Shown here: in pieces, positions 11,445 through 28,328 of the stretch
Position numbering within the stretch: the stretch's first letter is position 1
Layout of the letters: each line of letters starts with the position of its first letter
NCBI RefSeq assembly: GCF_000599865.1
Contig: NZ_JHAC01000034.1
Location: forward strand, 1-38,754
DNA from: Deinococcus phoenicis
GTDB taxonomy: Bacteria; Deinococcota; Deinococci; Deinococcales; Deinococcaceae
Reading direction: 5' to 3'
DNA length: 38,754 nucleotides
Position numbers and translations under genes: made by a program
Notes under the pieces: model-generated
Told to the model about the DNA's origin: nothing
What the model saw: only the letters and a program-made list of their open reading frames with translations
Databases searched by the model: none

Positions 11445-12566
11445 ATGGGCGGCATGCAACCTGACCTTCAGGCGATGCTCGCCGACCTGCGCGCCCTGGC
11501 CGAGACCGAATCCCCCTCCACCGATATGGCGGCGGTCAACCGAGTGATGGATCTGGTCGAAAGCTGGGCACTCGACCTCGGCGCGACCACCCACGCCCTG
11601 CCCGGCGGTACCCGGCAGTTCAGCTTCGGGGTGGACCCGGACGCGCCGGCCGGGGAACGGCCCGTGCTGATCCTGACCCACGCCGATACCGTCTGGCCGC
11701 ACGGCACGCTCGCAGAGATGCCCCTGCGGGTCGAGGGGGACCGGCTGTATGGCCCCGGCACCTACGACATGAAGGCCGGCATCGTGGGGGCCTTCCATGC
11801 CCTGCGCGCGCTGAAGAGCCAGGGGCCGTGGCCGCGCGGCGGCGTGCAGGTGCTGCTCACCCCCGACGAGGAGATTGGCAGCCACAGCAGCCGGGGCCAG
11901 ATCGAGGCGGCGGCTCGCAAGGCCCGCGCCGTGCTGGTCGTCGAGCCGCCCGTCGCGGACACGCACGCCCTGAAGGTGGGCCGCAAGGGCGTGGGCGACT
12001 TCCGGCTGGCCTTTCACGGGGTCGCGTCGCATGCCGGGAACAAGCCCGAGGAGGGAGCCAGCGCGATCACCGAGGCCGCGCGCGCGGTGCTGGCGGTGCA
12101 GGCCCTGGCCCGCCCGGAGGCCGGCACCACCGTCAGCGTCGGCCTGATCCGGGGCGGCAGCGCGACGAACGTGGTGCCCGCCGAATGCGTGCTGGAGGTG
12201 GATGTGCGCGTCTCCACCCTGGCCGAAGGCGAGCGCGTCGATGCGGCGATCCGCGCCCTGACGCCCAGCGACCCGCGCGTGCGGCTGGAGGTCACGGGCG
12301 GGCTGAACCGGCCCCCCTTCGAGCGCAGCTCCCAGACCGAGCAGCTGTTCGCCCAGGCGCAAGCCATCGCCCGCGAGCTGGGCTTCGAGATCGGCGGGGA
12401 GGTGGTCGGCGGGGGCAGCGACGGCAACTTCACCGCGCCCCTGACCCCCACCCTCGACGGCCTGGGGGCACCCGGCGACGGCGCGCACGCCGCCCACGAA
12501 CACGTACGCCTGGACCGCTGGCCCGACCACGTGCGCCTGCTGACACGCCTGCTGCAAGAAGTGTAA
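11445..12566 (+). CDS. M20-family metallopeptidase (carboxypeptidase G2 / deacylase-like)
   Basis: This 373-aa dizinc amidohydrolase has all family ligands: LTHADTVWP (His79, Asp81 catalytic), GTYDMKAG (Asp108), TPDEEIGS (Glu142 catalytic base, Glu143), a Glu in VVEPPV (Glu167) and GDGAHAAHEHV (His348). The dimerisation lid domain lies at about 180-290 (KGVGDFRLAFHGVASHAGNK, RGGSATNVVPAECVLEVDVR). Relatives cleave C-terminal Glu from folates, N-acyl or N-succinyl groups from amino acids, or dipeptides. There is no signal peptide, so it is cytoplasmic. GGAGG precedes the ATG. An N-succinyl/acyl-amino acid hydrolase role would fit the racemase found at the right end of the window, but the two loci are not linked. 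Confidence 0.85.
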   Translation: MGGMQPDLQAMLADLRALAETESPSTDMAAVNRVMDLVESWALDLGATTHALPGGTRQFSFGVDPDAPAGERPVLILTHADTVWPHGTLAEMPLRVEGDRLYGPGTYDMKAGIVGAFHALRALKSQGPWPRGGVQVLLTPDEEIGSHSSRGQIEAAARKARAVLVVEPPVADTHALKVGRKGVGDFRLAFHGVASHAGNKPEEGASAITEAARAVLAVQALARPEAGTTVSVGLIRGGSATNVVPAECVLEVDVRVSTLAEGERVDAAIRALTPSDPRVRLEVTGGLNRPPFERSSQTEQLFAQAQAIARELGFEIGGEVVGGGSDGNFTAPLTPTLDGLGAPGDGAHAAHEHVRLDRWPDHVRLLTRLLQEV

Positions 12567-12636
12567 GGAAGCGGCGGGAGGTGGGAGGAGGCGCCCACCT
12601 GTGCCCGCGTCCTGCCCCCCGCGCACAGGAGAAGCC

Positions 12637-12939
12637 ATGTTCAATCTTTTCGGCAGGAAGAAAGCCGCCGCCAGCACTTACGTCCGGCAGGAGGACGCCC
12701 AGACGTTTCGTGTCCGGGTCCGGACCCTGCGGCACGGCGAGGTGGTCGAGTTCCGCTTTACCAAGGCCGCGCACATCGGCGCGGACGAGGGCGGCGGTTA
12801 CCTGTTCCGCAAACCGGTCGTCAGCCCGCAGCACTTCGACCGGGGTGAACTGGTCGTGCGCTTCGATGCGCGGTACCGGGTAACGGGGGCAGAGGGCGAG
12901 GGCGTGGAGTTTGTCCCCGTGAGCGAGTGGGAAGACTGA
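12637..12939 (+). CDS. 100-aa hypothetical protein
   Basis: The ATG at 12637 has AGGAGAAG just upstream. The protein starts MFNLFGRKKAAASTYVRQED, then has a strand-rich domain: FRVRVRTLRHGEVVEFRFTK, GGGYLFRKPVVSP and RGELVVRFDARYRV, ending EFVPVSEWED. No membrane helix or catalytic motif is seen. The pattern of short strands suggests a small beta-barrel or sandwich. It follows the M20 gene by 70 bases on the same strand and might be co-transcribed, as I see no terminator between them. Family not recognised. Confidence 0.65.
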   Translation: MFNLFGRKKAAASTYVRQEDAQTFRVRVRTLRHGEVVEFRFTKAAHIGADEGGGYLFRKPVVSPQHFDRGELVVRFDARYRVTGAEGEGVEFVPVSEWED

Positions 12940-13092
12940 GGCGCGTGGGCGCACCGTAGCCTCCGCCACCTTGCGGAGACCCTCAACACTTCCTTTCCCG
13001 GATCTCAGGGCGGAGTGAAGGCGCTTGGGTATCAGGACAAGAGCCGGCCTGCCACGCTGGGGTGAACCGTTCCGACCCCGGAGGTCTTCACC

Positions 13093-13626
13093 ATGCAAAA
13101 ACGCCTTGCTTTTTCTGCCCTCGCCTTTTCCCTCGTTCTCCCCACCGCGCTGGCCGGTGGCATGGCCGGGATGCCGATGGGGCCGGTCAGCACCGCCCAG
13201 GTCTCGAACGACACCGATGTCCTGTTCATGGAAGTCATGACCATGAGCAACCTGGCCGAGATCCAGACCTCGCGGCTGGCCCTGAACAGGAGCAGCAGCG
13301 CAGCGGTGCGGGCCTTTGCCCAGGAGATGATCACGGCGCATACCCGTGCCCAAGCCGAGCTGAACAACCTGGCCGCCATGAAGGGCGTCCGGTTGACCGA
13401 CAAGCCAGGGGCCGACCAGCGCCTGCAATACAACAAGCTCAGCACGCTCTCGGGGTCCGCCTTCGACGCGATGTACAAGAAGGTGCAGGTCAGCGGCCAC
13501 AGCATGACCCTCAACCTGATCCAGACCTACCGCAGCATGGGCAAGGATGCCCAGACCCTCGCCTACGCCGCCAAGACACAGCCGGTGGTCGCGGCGCACC
13601 TCGAACACGCGAAGATGCTGCCCTGA
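13093..13626 (+). CDS. DUF4142-domain exported protein
   Basis: This 177-aa protein has a clear signal peptide (MQKRLAFSALAFSLVLPTALA, cleavage near residue 21), a short Met/Gly-rich linker, then an all-helical DUF4142 domain: FMEVMTMSNLAEIQTSRLAL, VRAFAQEMITAHTRAQAELN and a final VVAAHLEHAKML. The family adopts a ferritin-like four-helix bundle and is found in the envelope. Its biochemical role is not settled. GGAGGT lies 10 bases before the ATG at 13093. The gene is monocistronic, with its own terminator at 13648. Confidence 0.82.
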   Translation: MQKRLAFSALAFSLVLPTALAGGMAGMPMGPVSTAQVSNDTDVLFMEVMTMSNLAEIQTSRLALNRSSSAAVRAFAQEMITAHTRAQAELNNLAAMKGVRLTDKPGADQRLQYNKLSTLSGSAFDAMYKKVQVSGHSMTLNLIQTYRSMGKDAQTLAYAAKTQPVVAAHLEHAKMLP

Positions 13627-13647
13627 CCCTCTGCTGCTGGAGAAGGT

Positions 13648-13671
13648 GCCTGGGACAAACCCAGGCCCTTT
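13648..13671. terminator. Terminator of the DUF4142 gene, possibly bidirectional
   Basis: GCCTGGG (13648-13654) and CCCAGGC (13660-13666) around ACAAA, followed by a run of five T. It lies between two convergent genes; the deacetylase gene ends at 13680. Confidence 0.75.
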
Positions 13672-13679
13672 TTCATGGC

Positions 13680-14333
<654 letters not shown>

Positions 14334-14340
14334 GCGCCCC

Positions 14341-14346
14341 AGGATA
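14341..14346 (-). promoter_or_regulatory. -10 box TATCCT of the PIG-L gene
   Basis: TATCCT (14346-14341) ends seven bases before the ATG at 14333, consistent with a leaderless transcript. Confidence 0.5.
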
Positions 14347-14408
14347 GGGCGGGCCGGTAGGCCCTGTGGCCGATGCGGGGGCCGGGGGCCGCCGTTCAGG
14401 ATGGGGCC

Positions 14409-15400
<992 letters not shown>

Positions 15401-15404
<4 letters not shown>

Positions 15405-16378
15405 CCCTGAACCCCGGTCTGACGCTGCGCGAGGCCGCCGACACCGACGCGCCCGCCCTCGCGGCCCTGCAAGGCGAGGTCTGGCCGCAGCACACCACGA
15501 CCGCCGAGGCCCTCCTGCACGAGCTGGCGGACCTGCGTGCCCATCCGCTGCGGCCACATGTCTGGCGGCTGGTGGCCGAGGAGGCCGGAGAGGTGGTGGG
15601 GCTGGCGTCCGTCCACCAGTTCCCCGGGATGTTCCACCCCGACCGCTACCACGCGGACCTGCTGGTGCGGCCCGCCGCGCAGGGCCGGGGCGTGGGCAGG
15701 GCGCTCGCGGCGGCGCTCGAAGCCCACCTGGATGCCCGCCCCGCCCGCGAGGTGCTGGCCGGGACCCAGGAAGATCACCCGCGCGGCCTGGCGTTTCTGG
15801 CCCGGCACGGCTTCCGCGAGGCGATGCGCTTTTTCGACAATGTGCTCGACCTGCGCGCCTTCGATCCGGCGCCCTGGGCGGAGGCGGCCCGGCTGCCGGA
15901 GGGGCTGCGCCTGCTGAGCCTCCCGGAGCTGATCGCCGAACAGGGCGAGGACGCGGCGTGGCGGGCCTACCACGCTGCTGCCGTGGAAGCCCGCGAGGAC
16001 GTGCCGCGCACGGGCGAGGCGACGCCGCTGCTGTACGGCGCATTCCGCACCCGTGGCGAACACCCGCAGTTTCTCCCCGCAGGCGTGCTGCTGGCCGTCA
16101 CGGCCTCGGGCGAGGTCGCGGCCCTGACCGAGCTGTACGCGGACGCGGCCGACCCGGCCCGCCTGAATACCGGCCTGACCGGCACCCGCCGCGCCTGCCG
16201 CCGTCAGGGCCTGGCGCTCAGCCTGAAACTCGCCGCACTCGACCTGGCCCGCCGGCGCGGCGCGCAGAGCATCTGGACCGGGAACGCCACCACCAATGTC
16301 CCCATGCTCACCCTGAATGAGCGCCTGGGCTTCAGGCCCCGCCCCGCCTGGACCGAGATGAAACGCGGGGAGGTCTGA
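15401..16378 (+). CDS. Tandem-GNAT acetyltransferase (second of a pair)
   Basis: The 325-aa protein is also two GNAT domains: YHADLLVRPAAQGRGVGRAL (beta4/alpha3, about 80-100) with FLARHGFREAMRFFDNVLDL in the first, and TGTRRACRRQGLALSLKLAA with NVPMLTLNERLGFRPRPAWTE in the second. The overall layout parallels the preceding gene, so the two look like an old duplication kept as a unit. In the second domain the acetyl-CoA loop reads RACRRQGLAL, a recognisable Q/RxxGxA type. A four-base overlap with the upstream gene suggests equal expression and perhaps a heterodimer. Substrate unknown. A structured intergenic element begins nine bases after its stop. Confidence 0.8.
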
Positions 16379-16386
16379 TACGAATT

Positions 16387-16542
16387 CCGGTTGAACAGTG
16401 ACAAAAACTGTTCAACCCGGCCGGAGCGAGCCGGAAAGAAGCGGTTGCCGGGAAAGGAGTTACCGAATCGGCGCTTTCCCGATTTGAGAACGGATTGGAC
16501 GGAAACCGTCTGAGGCCCGGCCTGCCGTTTTCCTGAGGCCGG
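16387..16542. repeat. Array of four consecutive perfect inverted repeats (candidate small repeat element or structured RNA)
   Basis: Within 156 bases lie four stems: 16389-16399 with 16407-16417 (11 bp, GGTTGAACAGT), 16449-16456 with 16474-16481 (8 bp, CGGGAAAG), 16498-16502 with 16506-16510 (5 bp, GACGG), and 16517-16523 with 16536-16542 (7 bp, CCGGCCT). No ORF or ribosome binding site fits this stretch. Its AT-richer, hairpin-dense character differs from the flanking coding DNA and resembles the dispersed small repeats described in Deinococcus genomes. Only one copy is in this window, so repetitiveness is an inference. The first stem may also terminate the acetyltransferase transcript. Confidence 0.55.
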
Positions 16543-16615
16543 ATCACAGTCTGGGGGCCGCAGGGGGAGATACTCGGAGGGTGCCGCGCCCCTCTCTTCC
16601 CCGCCCGGGGTCCCC

Positions 16616-17308
<693 letters not shown>

Positions 17309-17402
17309 GTTCTCGGGCGAGAGGCCCATTTCCACGTGGCCCGGACCTGCTACCCTCTGGGGCGGCCCGTGACCTGTCTTGTCGCTGCGGCCGGAGGACG
17401 CC

Positions 17403-17944
<542 letters not shown>

Positions 17945-17948
<4 letters not shown>

Positions 17949-18310
17949 CACCTGACGCCGCCTCCCGGCTCAAGACCATCCCGAACGCCAGGCCAAACCT
18001 GCACACGGTCGTCGAACACGTGCTGCACCTGCCCGAGCTGTGTCCGGCCAGCCACAACCCCGCCCCCGGCAGCACCCTGACGCTGCGCTACGTGGCGGCT
18101 GGGCAATTGCTGGAGCTGTTCAGCCTGGACACGTACATCGACGCCTTTATCGGGCATCCGGTGGTGCGCGACATGGAACTCTTCGTGCAGACGGTGGCCC
18201 AGGACGCCGCGAACGCTGCCGGGGCCGAGGTGACGGCGTGTGCCGACGTGCGCCTGAACCGGGTCCGGCAGGGGCAGCGGGTGACGGTGGTCGCGGTGCC
18301 CGGCCACTGA
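17945..18310 (+). CDS. QueF-like T-fold protein (preQ0 reductase family), catalytic Asp replaced
   Basis: The 121-aa protein aligns by eye with unimodular QueF: VLHLPELCPASHNPAPGS corresponds to the SLCPxTGQPD catalytic region (Cys33 as nucleophile), and LLELFSLDTYIDAF corresponds to VESKSLKLYLxSF (Glu57 as the substrate-binding Glu). Position 40, where QueF has the proton-donating Asp, is Ala here, and the segment reads SHNPA instead of TGQPD. QueF reduces preQ0 to preQ1 with NADPH; relatives carry out amidotransfer or GTP-cyclohydrolase-type reactions. The four-base overlap with the transporter gene supports a deazaguanine role, but activity may differ from classical QueF. It is shorter than usual QueF (about 165 aa), lacking N- and C-terminal ends. 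Confidence 0.6.
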
Positions 18311-18356
18311 CCGTCAAATGGAAGGGGAGGGGGAGACGCCGGGGCCGCCCGCCGGG

Positions 18357-18362
18357 TACGGT
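18357..18362 (+). promoter_or_regulatory. -10-like box TACGGT
   Basis: TACGGT ends five bases before the ATG at 18368, as in leaderless genes here. It is the main support for the small ORF that follows. Confidence 0.4.
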
Positions 18363-18367
18363 GGCCC

Positions 18368-18598
18368 ATGACTCGATTCTCTTTCCGGGCGCTGCTGGAC
18401 CGTATCGGCGGGTCAGGCTTCAAGTGGACGGGTGCCGCGCTTGCCGGGCCGTCCCATGCGCCCCGCCGCCGTGAAGAGGGCGAAGACGGCATCGGCGTCC
18501 CGGTGCCTGTCGGTCCCCGCCCCCGCCGGGGCGGAGCGCAGGCCCAGCCCCCGCGCGAGGAAGAGGAGGCGGTGGCGCTGCCCCCCCTGCGCGGCTGA
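18368..18598 (+). CDS. 76-aa hypothetical protein, Pro/Arg/Glu-rich
   Basis: The product starts MTRFSFRALLDRIGGSGFKW and becomes low-complexity (PRRREEGEDGIG, VGPRPRRGG, PPREEEEAVALPPL), with no recognised domain. The first 25 residues look like a small amphipathic helix. It ends seven bases before the convergent prepilin peptidase stop. Evidence is a TACGGT box close to the ATG and lack of a competing gene; a chance ORF in GC-rich DNA remains possible. Confidence 0.4.
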   Translation: MTRFSFRALLDRIGGSGFKWTGAALAGPSHAPRRREEGEDGIGVPVPVGPRPRRGGAQAQPPREEEEAVALPPLRG

Positions 18599-18605
18599 AA
18601 GCTTC

Positions 18606-19748
<1,143 letters not shown>

Positions 19749-19754
19749 CCGCCC

Positions 19755-19760
19755 AGTGTA
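19755..19760 (-). promoter_or_regulatory. -10 box TACACT of the prepilin peptidase gene
   Basis: TACACT (19760-19755) ends six bases before the GTG at 19748 and decides that start. Confidence 0.55.
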
Positions 19761-19799
19761 GGGGCGGCGGTCTGACAGCGGACTTGCGGCCCATCAGAA

Positions 19800-19830
19800 G
19801 GGGGCGCGGCTTTCCTCAGCCCGCGCCCCC
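19800..19830 (-). terminator. Terminator hairpin after rimO
   Basis: GGGGGCGCGG (19800-19809) pairs with CCGCGCCCCC (19821-19830), followed on the minus strand by TTCTGAT. It lies 14 bases after the rimO stop. Confidence 0.65.
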
Positions 19831-19844
19831 CTGCCGGCCTTCCC

Positions 19845-21350
19845 TCAATGCTTGCCGAAGTGCCCCAGCTGCGGCACGTTGGGCCGCCACTCGGGCCGCT
19901 CCACCACCTCGCCGAAAAGGTCGTACTCGTCACTGTCCTCGATGCGGGCGCGGACGATGTCGCCGATTTTGACCTGCCCCGCGAAGTCGCCCGCATAGAG
20001 GTAGACCTGACCGTCGATGCCGGGGGCGTCGCCCTTGGTGCGGCCGATCAACCGGGTGCCGGGCCGGTCGCCCTCGTCGTCGTTGAACTCGTCCACGATC
20101 ACGTCCATGACGCGGCCCACCTTCTCGGCCAGCTTCTCGGTGCTGATGCGCTGCGCGACCGCCATGAAGCGGGCCAGGCGCTCCTGCTTGACCTCCTCGG
20201 GCACCGGGTTGGGCAGGGCGTTCGCGTCGGCCTCCTCCACCTCCGAGTAGGTGAAGGCCCCCACGCGGTCCAGCCGGGCCTCCTCCAGAAAGGTCAGCAG
20301 CTCCGCGAAGTCTTCTTCGGTTTCGCCGGGAAAGCCCACGATGAAGGTCGAGCGGATCACCAGTTCGGGGCAGATCTCGCGCCAGCGGCGGATGGTGTCG
20401 AGCTGTTTGCCCGCGCCGGGCCGCCGCATCAGCCGCAGGATGCGGGGGCTGGCGTGCTGCATGGGAATATCGAGGTAGGGCAGGATCTTGCCCTGCGCCA
20501 TCAGCTCCACGATGCGGTCCACGTGGGGGTAGGGGTAGACGTAGTGCATCCGCACCCACGCGCCCATCTCGCCCAGTTTCTCCGCCAGGTCGGTGAGGTG
20601 CGCGCGGACCGTTCCGCCCTGAAATTCGCTCTCGCGGTAGCGCACGTCCACCCCATACGCCGAGGTGTCCTGTGAGATGATCATCAGTTCCCGGGTGCCG
20701 CCCGCAATCAGGCGGTACGCCTCGTACAGCACGGCCCCCGCGTCGCGGCTGACCTGCCGCCCGCGCAGCTTGGGAATGATGCAAAAGGCGCAGGTGTGGT
20801 TGCAGCCCTCCGCAATCTTGACGTAGGCGTAGTGCCGGGGCGTGAGCTTCACGCTGGGCGCGAACACGTCGCCCGCCCGCGTGCCTTCGCGTTCCGGCTG
20901 GGCCAGTTCGGGGCGCATCCCCGGCGCGGCCACCGGGAGCAGGCCGGTAAAGGGGTCCAGTTCCACCGGCAGCAGCTCGCGCACGTGCGCCATCACGTCG
21001 TCCACCGCTTCCGAGCCGGTGATCGCCGCGACCTTGGGGTGGCGTTCCAGAATCTTCTCGGGCCGCTCGCCCAGGCAACCGGTCACGATCACCCGGCCGC
21101 CCGCGTCGAGCGCCTCGCCGATCGCGCTGAGGCTCTCCTCGATGGCGGGCGTGATAAAGCCGCAGGTGTTCACGATCACGGCCTGGGCGTCCTCGTAGCT
21201 CGGCGCGACCTCGTAGCCTTCCACCCGCAGCTGCGTCAGGATGCGCTCGCTGTCGACCAGCGCCTTGGGGCAGCCCAGGCTGATAAAGCCGACTCTGGGG
21301 GGAGCGGCCTGGGGGGCGGCCACGGCGGGCAGCGGTTCTTTCATCGTCAT
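19845..21350 (-). CDS. rimO: Ribosomal protein S12 (Asp88) methylthiotransferase RimO
   Basis: This 501-aa radical-SAM enzyme has the MiaB/RimO layout: an N-terminal UPF0004 domain with three cluster Cys (Cys27 in [12 protein letters not shown], Cys63 in NTCGFI, Cys92 in TGCLGERPE), the radical-SAM CxxxCxxC (Cys183, Cys187, Cys190 in [10 protein letters not shown]), and a C-terminal TRAM domain (VIVDEF to the end). [11 protein letters not shown] and [17 protein letters not shown] are RimO-type rather than MiaB-type. It thiomethylates an Asp of ribosomal protein S12. GGAGGAACACAG before the ATG at 21350 fixes the start. A 46-residue segment between the cluster domain and the radical-SAM domain is longer than in E. 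coli. Confidence 0.92.
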   Translation of the reverse strand: MTMKEPLPAVAAPQAAPPRVGFISLGCPKALVDSERILTQLRVEGYEVAPSYEDAQAVIVNTCGFITPAIEESLSAIGEALDAGGRVIVTGCLGERPEKILERHPKVAAITGSEAVDDVMAHVRELLPVELDPFTGLLPVAAPGMRPELAQPEREGTRAGDVFAPSVKLTPRHYAYVKIAEGCNHTCAFCIIPKLRGRQVSRDAGAVLYEAYRLIAGGTRELMIISQDTSAYGVDVRYRESEFQGGTVRAHLTDLAEKLGEMGAWVRMHYVYPYPHVDRIVELMAQGKILPYLDIPMQHASPRILRLMRRPGAGKQLDTIRRWREICPELVIRSTFIVGFPGETEEDFAELLTFLEEARLDRVGAFTYSEVEEADANALPNPVPEEVKQERLARFMAVAQRISTEKLAEKVGRVMDVIVDEFNDDEGDRPGTRLIGRTKGDAPGIDGQVYLYAGDFAGQVKIGDIVRARIEDSDEYDLFGEVVERPEWRPNVPQLGHFGKH

Positions 21351-21495
21351 CTGTGTTCCTCCACGCGGACGCGCCGCCACGTGGGAACACGCCGGGCGCG
21401 AGACTCAACCGGGCAGTGTACAGGGCGGGGCGGGCGGGCGGATAGGGCGCGGGTCACAGGAGGGGGCCGCGTCCGCTTCCCCCGGCCCCGCACGC

Positions 21496-21501
21496 TAGAC
21501 T
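21496..21501 (+). promoter_or_regulatory. -10 box TAGACT of minD
   Basis: TAGACT ends ten bases before the ATG at 21512, giving a leader of only a few bases. Confidence 0.5.
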
Positions 21502-21511
21502 GCCGGGCGTT

Positions 21512-22312
<801 letters not shown>

Positions 22313-22313
22313 C

Positions 22314-22571
22314 ATGTTTTCCTGGCTCAACAAGCGCCGCAGCAAGGACACCCTCAAGGACCGCCTGGAACTCGTGCTGGCCTACGACCGCGCGCAGATT
22401 CCGCCCGGCAAGGTGGACGCGCTGCGCAACGACCTGCTGGAAGTCGTCAAACGCTACTTCCCGGCGGGGAACAGCAGCGTCGAGGTCGAGCAGCACGGCG
22501 ACAAGGTGGTGCTGATGGCCAGCATCGCCATCGACGAGAACGTGGAGAACGCCGGACGCCAGGGCCGGTAA
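22314..22571 (+). CDS. minE: Cell division topological specificity factor MinE
   Basis: The 85-aa protein starts MFSWLNKRRSKDTLKDRLEL, an N-terminal amphipathic membrane-binding helix followed by the MinD-interacting stretch LVLAYDRAQIPPGKVDALRN, then the topological specificity dimerisation domain LLEVVKRYF and VEVEQHGDKVVLMASIAI. It starts one base after the minD stop, so the two are coupled. MinE drives pole-to-pole redistribution of MinD. A strong terminator follows at 22588, closing a two-gene operon without minC. Confidence 0.93.
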   Translation: MFSWLNKRRSKDTLKDRLELVLAYDRAQIPPGKVDALRNDLLEVVKRYFPAGNSSVEVEQHGDKVVLMASIAIDENVENAGRQGR

Positions 22572-22587
22572 CGGCGGGCGCGGGACC

Positions 22588-22618
22588 GGGGGCCGGGGGC
22601 ACTTGCTTCCCGGCCCCC
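22588..22618 (+). terminator. Terminator of the minDE operon
   Basis: GGGGGCCGGG (22588-22597) and CCCGGCCCCC (22609-22618) form a perfect 10-bp stem with an 11-base loop; the tail GCCCGTTT is only weakly T-rich. Confidence 0.7.
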
Positions 22619-22656
22619 GCCCGTTTCATGCTGGTCAGGCAGACCGGAGGAACGTC

Positions 22657-23537
<881 letters not shown>

Positions 23538-23594
23538 CCGGCCCGCTGGCCCTTAACGCCCCCTCAATCTGACGGCCGGTTCTGCTTTACCGGA

Positions 23595-23600
23595 TAAAGT
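23595..23600 (+). promoter_or_regulatory. -10 box TAAAGT of the aldo/keto reductase gene
   Basis: TAAAGT ends seven bases before the ATG at 23608 (leaderless). It is flanked by CTTTA and TAAAG arms (23585-23599) that form a short inverted repeat over the box. Confidence 0.5.
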
Positions 23601-23601
23601 A

Positions 23602-24552
<951 letters not shown>

Positions 24553-24571
24553 GCGCCGGGCAGCGTCGCAC

Positions 24572-24609
24572 GCGGGGGTGGGCCGTTTCTGGCCTTTTCC
24601 CCGCTTTTT
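24572..24609 (+). terminator. Terminator of the aldo/keto reductase gene
   Basis: GCGGGG (24572-24577) pairs with CCCCGC (24599-24604) with an internal GGCC/GGCC arm, followed by TTTTT. Confidence 0.65.
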
Positions 24610-24635
24610 GTGGTCTGCCGGGTTTTTGTGGTCTG
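24605..24635. repeat. 13-bp direct repeat TTTTTGTGGTCTG, two copies
   Basis: Identical copies at 24605-24617 and 24623-24635 (18-base period) lie between the terminator and the diguanylate cyclase stop. The first T-run is the terminator tail, so the second may be a duplicated tail. Confidence 0.7.
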
Positions 24636-24654
24636 GCAGGCAACGAACGCCGGA

Positions 24655-26355
24655 TCAGCCCAGCACGAGCGCGGGAGGATACACCCGGTTGCGTCCGGCC
24701 CCCTTGGCCCGGTAGAGGTGATCGTCGGCCTGCTCGAACGCCACGCGCAGGGCCTCGGCGTCGTGGCCCCCCGTGAGGGCGTACCCGGCGCTGACGGTCA
24801 GGGTCATGCCGGGCAGCAGCGCGGACCAGTCGTGGGCCTCGACGGCCCGCCTCAGGCCCTCGACCAGGGCTGCGGCGTCTCCGGGGTTCGCGCCGGGCAG
24901 CACCAGCAGAAATTCCTCACCGCCGTAGCGGGCCAGCAGACTGGCGGCGGGCAGCCGCGCCGTCAGGCAGGCCGCCACCGCCCGCAGGGCCGCGTCACCG
25001 GTCGCGTGCGAGTGCTGGTCGTTCACGTCCTTGAAGTGGTCGATGTCGAACAGGGCCAGCAGCGTCCCGGCCCCCTCTTCCAGCTCGGAGAGGGCGTCTT
25101 GCAGCCCCCGGCGGTTCAGCAGGCCCGTGAGGGGGTCCTGGCGGGCCTGGGCCTCGGCGCGGCGCACACTGTCCTGCCAGCTGCTCGCCTCGGCGCGGGC
25201 CTGCCGCAGGTCGCGGGCCAGGTCGTCGTTGCGCTGCTCGATGTGGGCCAGCCGGTCCAGGGCGGTCTGCGCACGCTCCAGGGCTTCCCGGTACGTGGCG
25301 AGCGCGGCCGGAAAATCGCCCGCCTGCTCGTGTAGCCCGGCGACCGCCTGCAACACGTCCTGCGTCTCCCGGTGGCGACCCTGGCCGCGCACGGCGTCCA
25401 GCGCGGCGCGGTAGTGCCGCTGCGCCTGCTCGGGCCATCCGCGCGCCGTGCTGACCTCGGCCATCGCCAGATAGGCCTCCAGGTAGGCCCGTTGCCCCAG
25501 TTGCCGGTGGTAGGCCATGGCCGCCTCGGCGTAGACCTGCGCGCTGTCCAGGTCCCCTTCCAGCAGGGCGAGCCGTGCGGCGTGCGTTTCGGTGTTCAGG
25601 GCGACGATGTGGTCCGGTTGCAGGGCCAGGGACACGCGGGCGGCCTCCAGAGCCGCGTGGCTGCGGGCGCGGGCCTCGGCCTCCGTGTCCGGGCGGCCCC
25701 GCTCCCGCGCCTGACGGGCAAGATTCAGGTAAGTGTGGGTGCGGTTCTCGTGCAGGTAGGGCCAGGACGCCCGCTGCTCTTCTTCCGGTAGCGAGAGCAG
25801 GAGTTCTTCCAGCAGATTGAGCTGGTGCAGAGAGTCGGCGTAGTGCCCGGAAAGGTTGGCGAGGTACGCGAGATTCACGTGGGCGTTCACGCGGTCGTTC
25901 ACGTTCCCCGAGGTCTGGGCCAGGGCCTGCACGTCGAACAGGTCGCGCCGGGCACCCGACAGGTCCCCCGCCGTCAGCCGGGCGATGGCGCGGACATTGT
26001 GCACCCGCGCCTCCAGGTGGTGCAGGCCATGCTCGTGCGCCAGGTCCAGGGCCAGCGCCAGGTGTTCGAACGCCTGTTCCTGCCGGCCCCGCGTCACCTC
26101 CAGCGCGGACAGCCCCGCCAGCACCTCGACGGTCGCGTCGGGGGCGTCGGCGCTCAGGGCCGCTTCCAGCGCCGCCTGGGCCAGCGGCAGCGCGCTTTCC
26201 AGCGAGAGAAAACGGTAGTGCTGGGACAGCGCCAGATAGGCCCTGGCCCGGGCGGTGTCCGTGGTGGCCCCGGCCAGCGCCTCCTGTAGGTGAGGCGGGG
26301 CGTCGGACGGTACGGGAACCGACCCCAGACGGCGAACCTGTTTCATATGGAGCAT
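24655..26355 (-). CDS. TPR-repeat diguanylate cyclase (GGDEF domain)
   Basis: The 566-aa protein has helical TPR-like repeats over about residues 20-355 (AFEHLALALDLAHEHGLHHL, HYADSLHQLNLLEELL and others), a coiled coil at about 360-405 and a C-terminal GGDEF domain starting at DPLTGLLNRR (407) with the active-site GGEEF at 478-482. It should make c-di-GMP from two GTP. The inhibitory RxxD I-site five residues before GGEEF is absent (SLLARY), so product feedback is not expected. No membrane segment or signal is visible, so sensing is cytoplasmic, probably by protein contact. Start is uncertain between ATG 26355 and ATG 26346. It is divergent from the ABC exporter. Confidence 0.88.
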   Translation of the reverse strand: MLHMKQVRRLGSVPVPSDAPPHLQEALAGATTDTARARAYLALSQHYRFLSLESALPLAQAALEAALSADAPDATVEVLAGLSALEVTRGRQEQAFEHLALALDLAHEHGLHHLEARVHNVRAIARLTAGDLSGARRDLFDVQALAQTSGNVNDRVNAHVNLAYLANLSGHYADSLHQLNLLEELLLSLPEEEQRASWPYLHENRTHTYLNLARQARERGRPDTEAEARARSHAALEAARVSLALQPDHIVALNTETHAARLALLEGDLDSAQVYAEAAMAYHRQLGQRAYLEAYLAMAEVSTARGWPEQAQRHYRAALDAVRGQGRHRETQDVLQAVAGLHEQAGDFPAALATYREALERAQTALDRLAHIEQRNDDLARDLRQARAEASSWQDSVRRAEAQARQDPLTGLLNRRGLQDALSELEEGAGTLLALFDIDHFKDVNDQHSHATGDAALRAVAACLTARLPAASLLARYGGEEFLLVLPGANPGDAAALVEGLRRAVEAHDWSALLPGMTLTVSAGYALTGGHDAEALRVAFEQADDHLYRAKGAGRNRVYPPALVLG

Positions 26356-26484
26356 TTTGGCGAATGCGGTCTTTCTAGACTATCACCCCAGATGGAGGTT
26401 GATGGGGGAGCCGTTCGCCTTCTCCGGACGGGTGCGCGGGGGCCTCTCCATCTTCCGGTGCACGCCGGCCTCACCCCTCCCCTC

Positions 26485-26490
26485 TATGCT
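26485..26490 (+). promoter_or_regulatory. -10 box TATGCT of the ABC exporter operon
   Basis: TATGCT ends seven bases before the GTG at 26498. The in-frame ATG at 26486 lies inside this box, so it is unlikely to be the start. Confidence 0.5.
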
Positions 26491-26497
26491 GGAGGGC

Positions 26498-28328
<1,831 letters not shown>

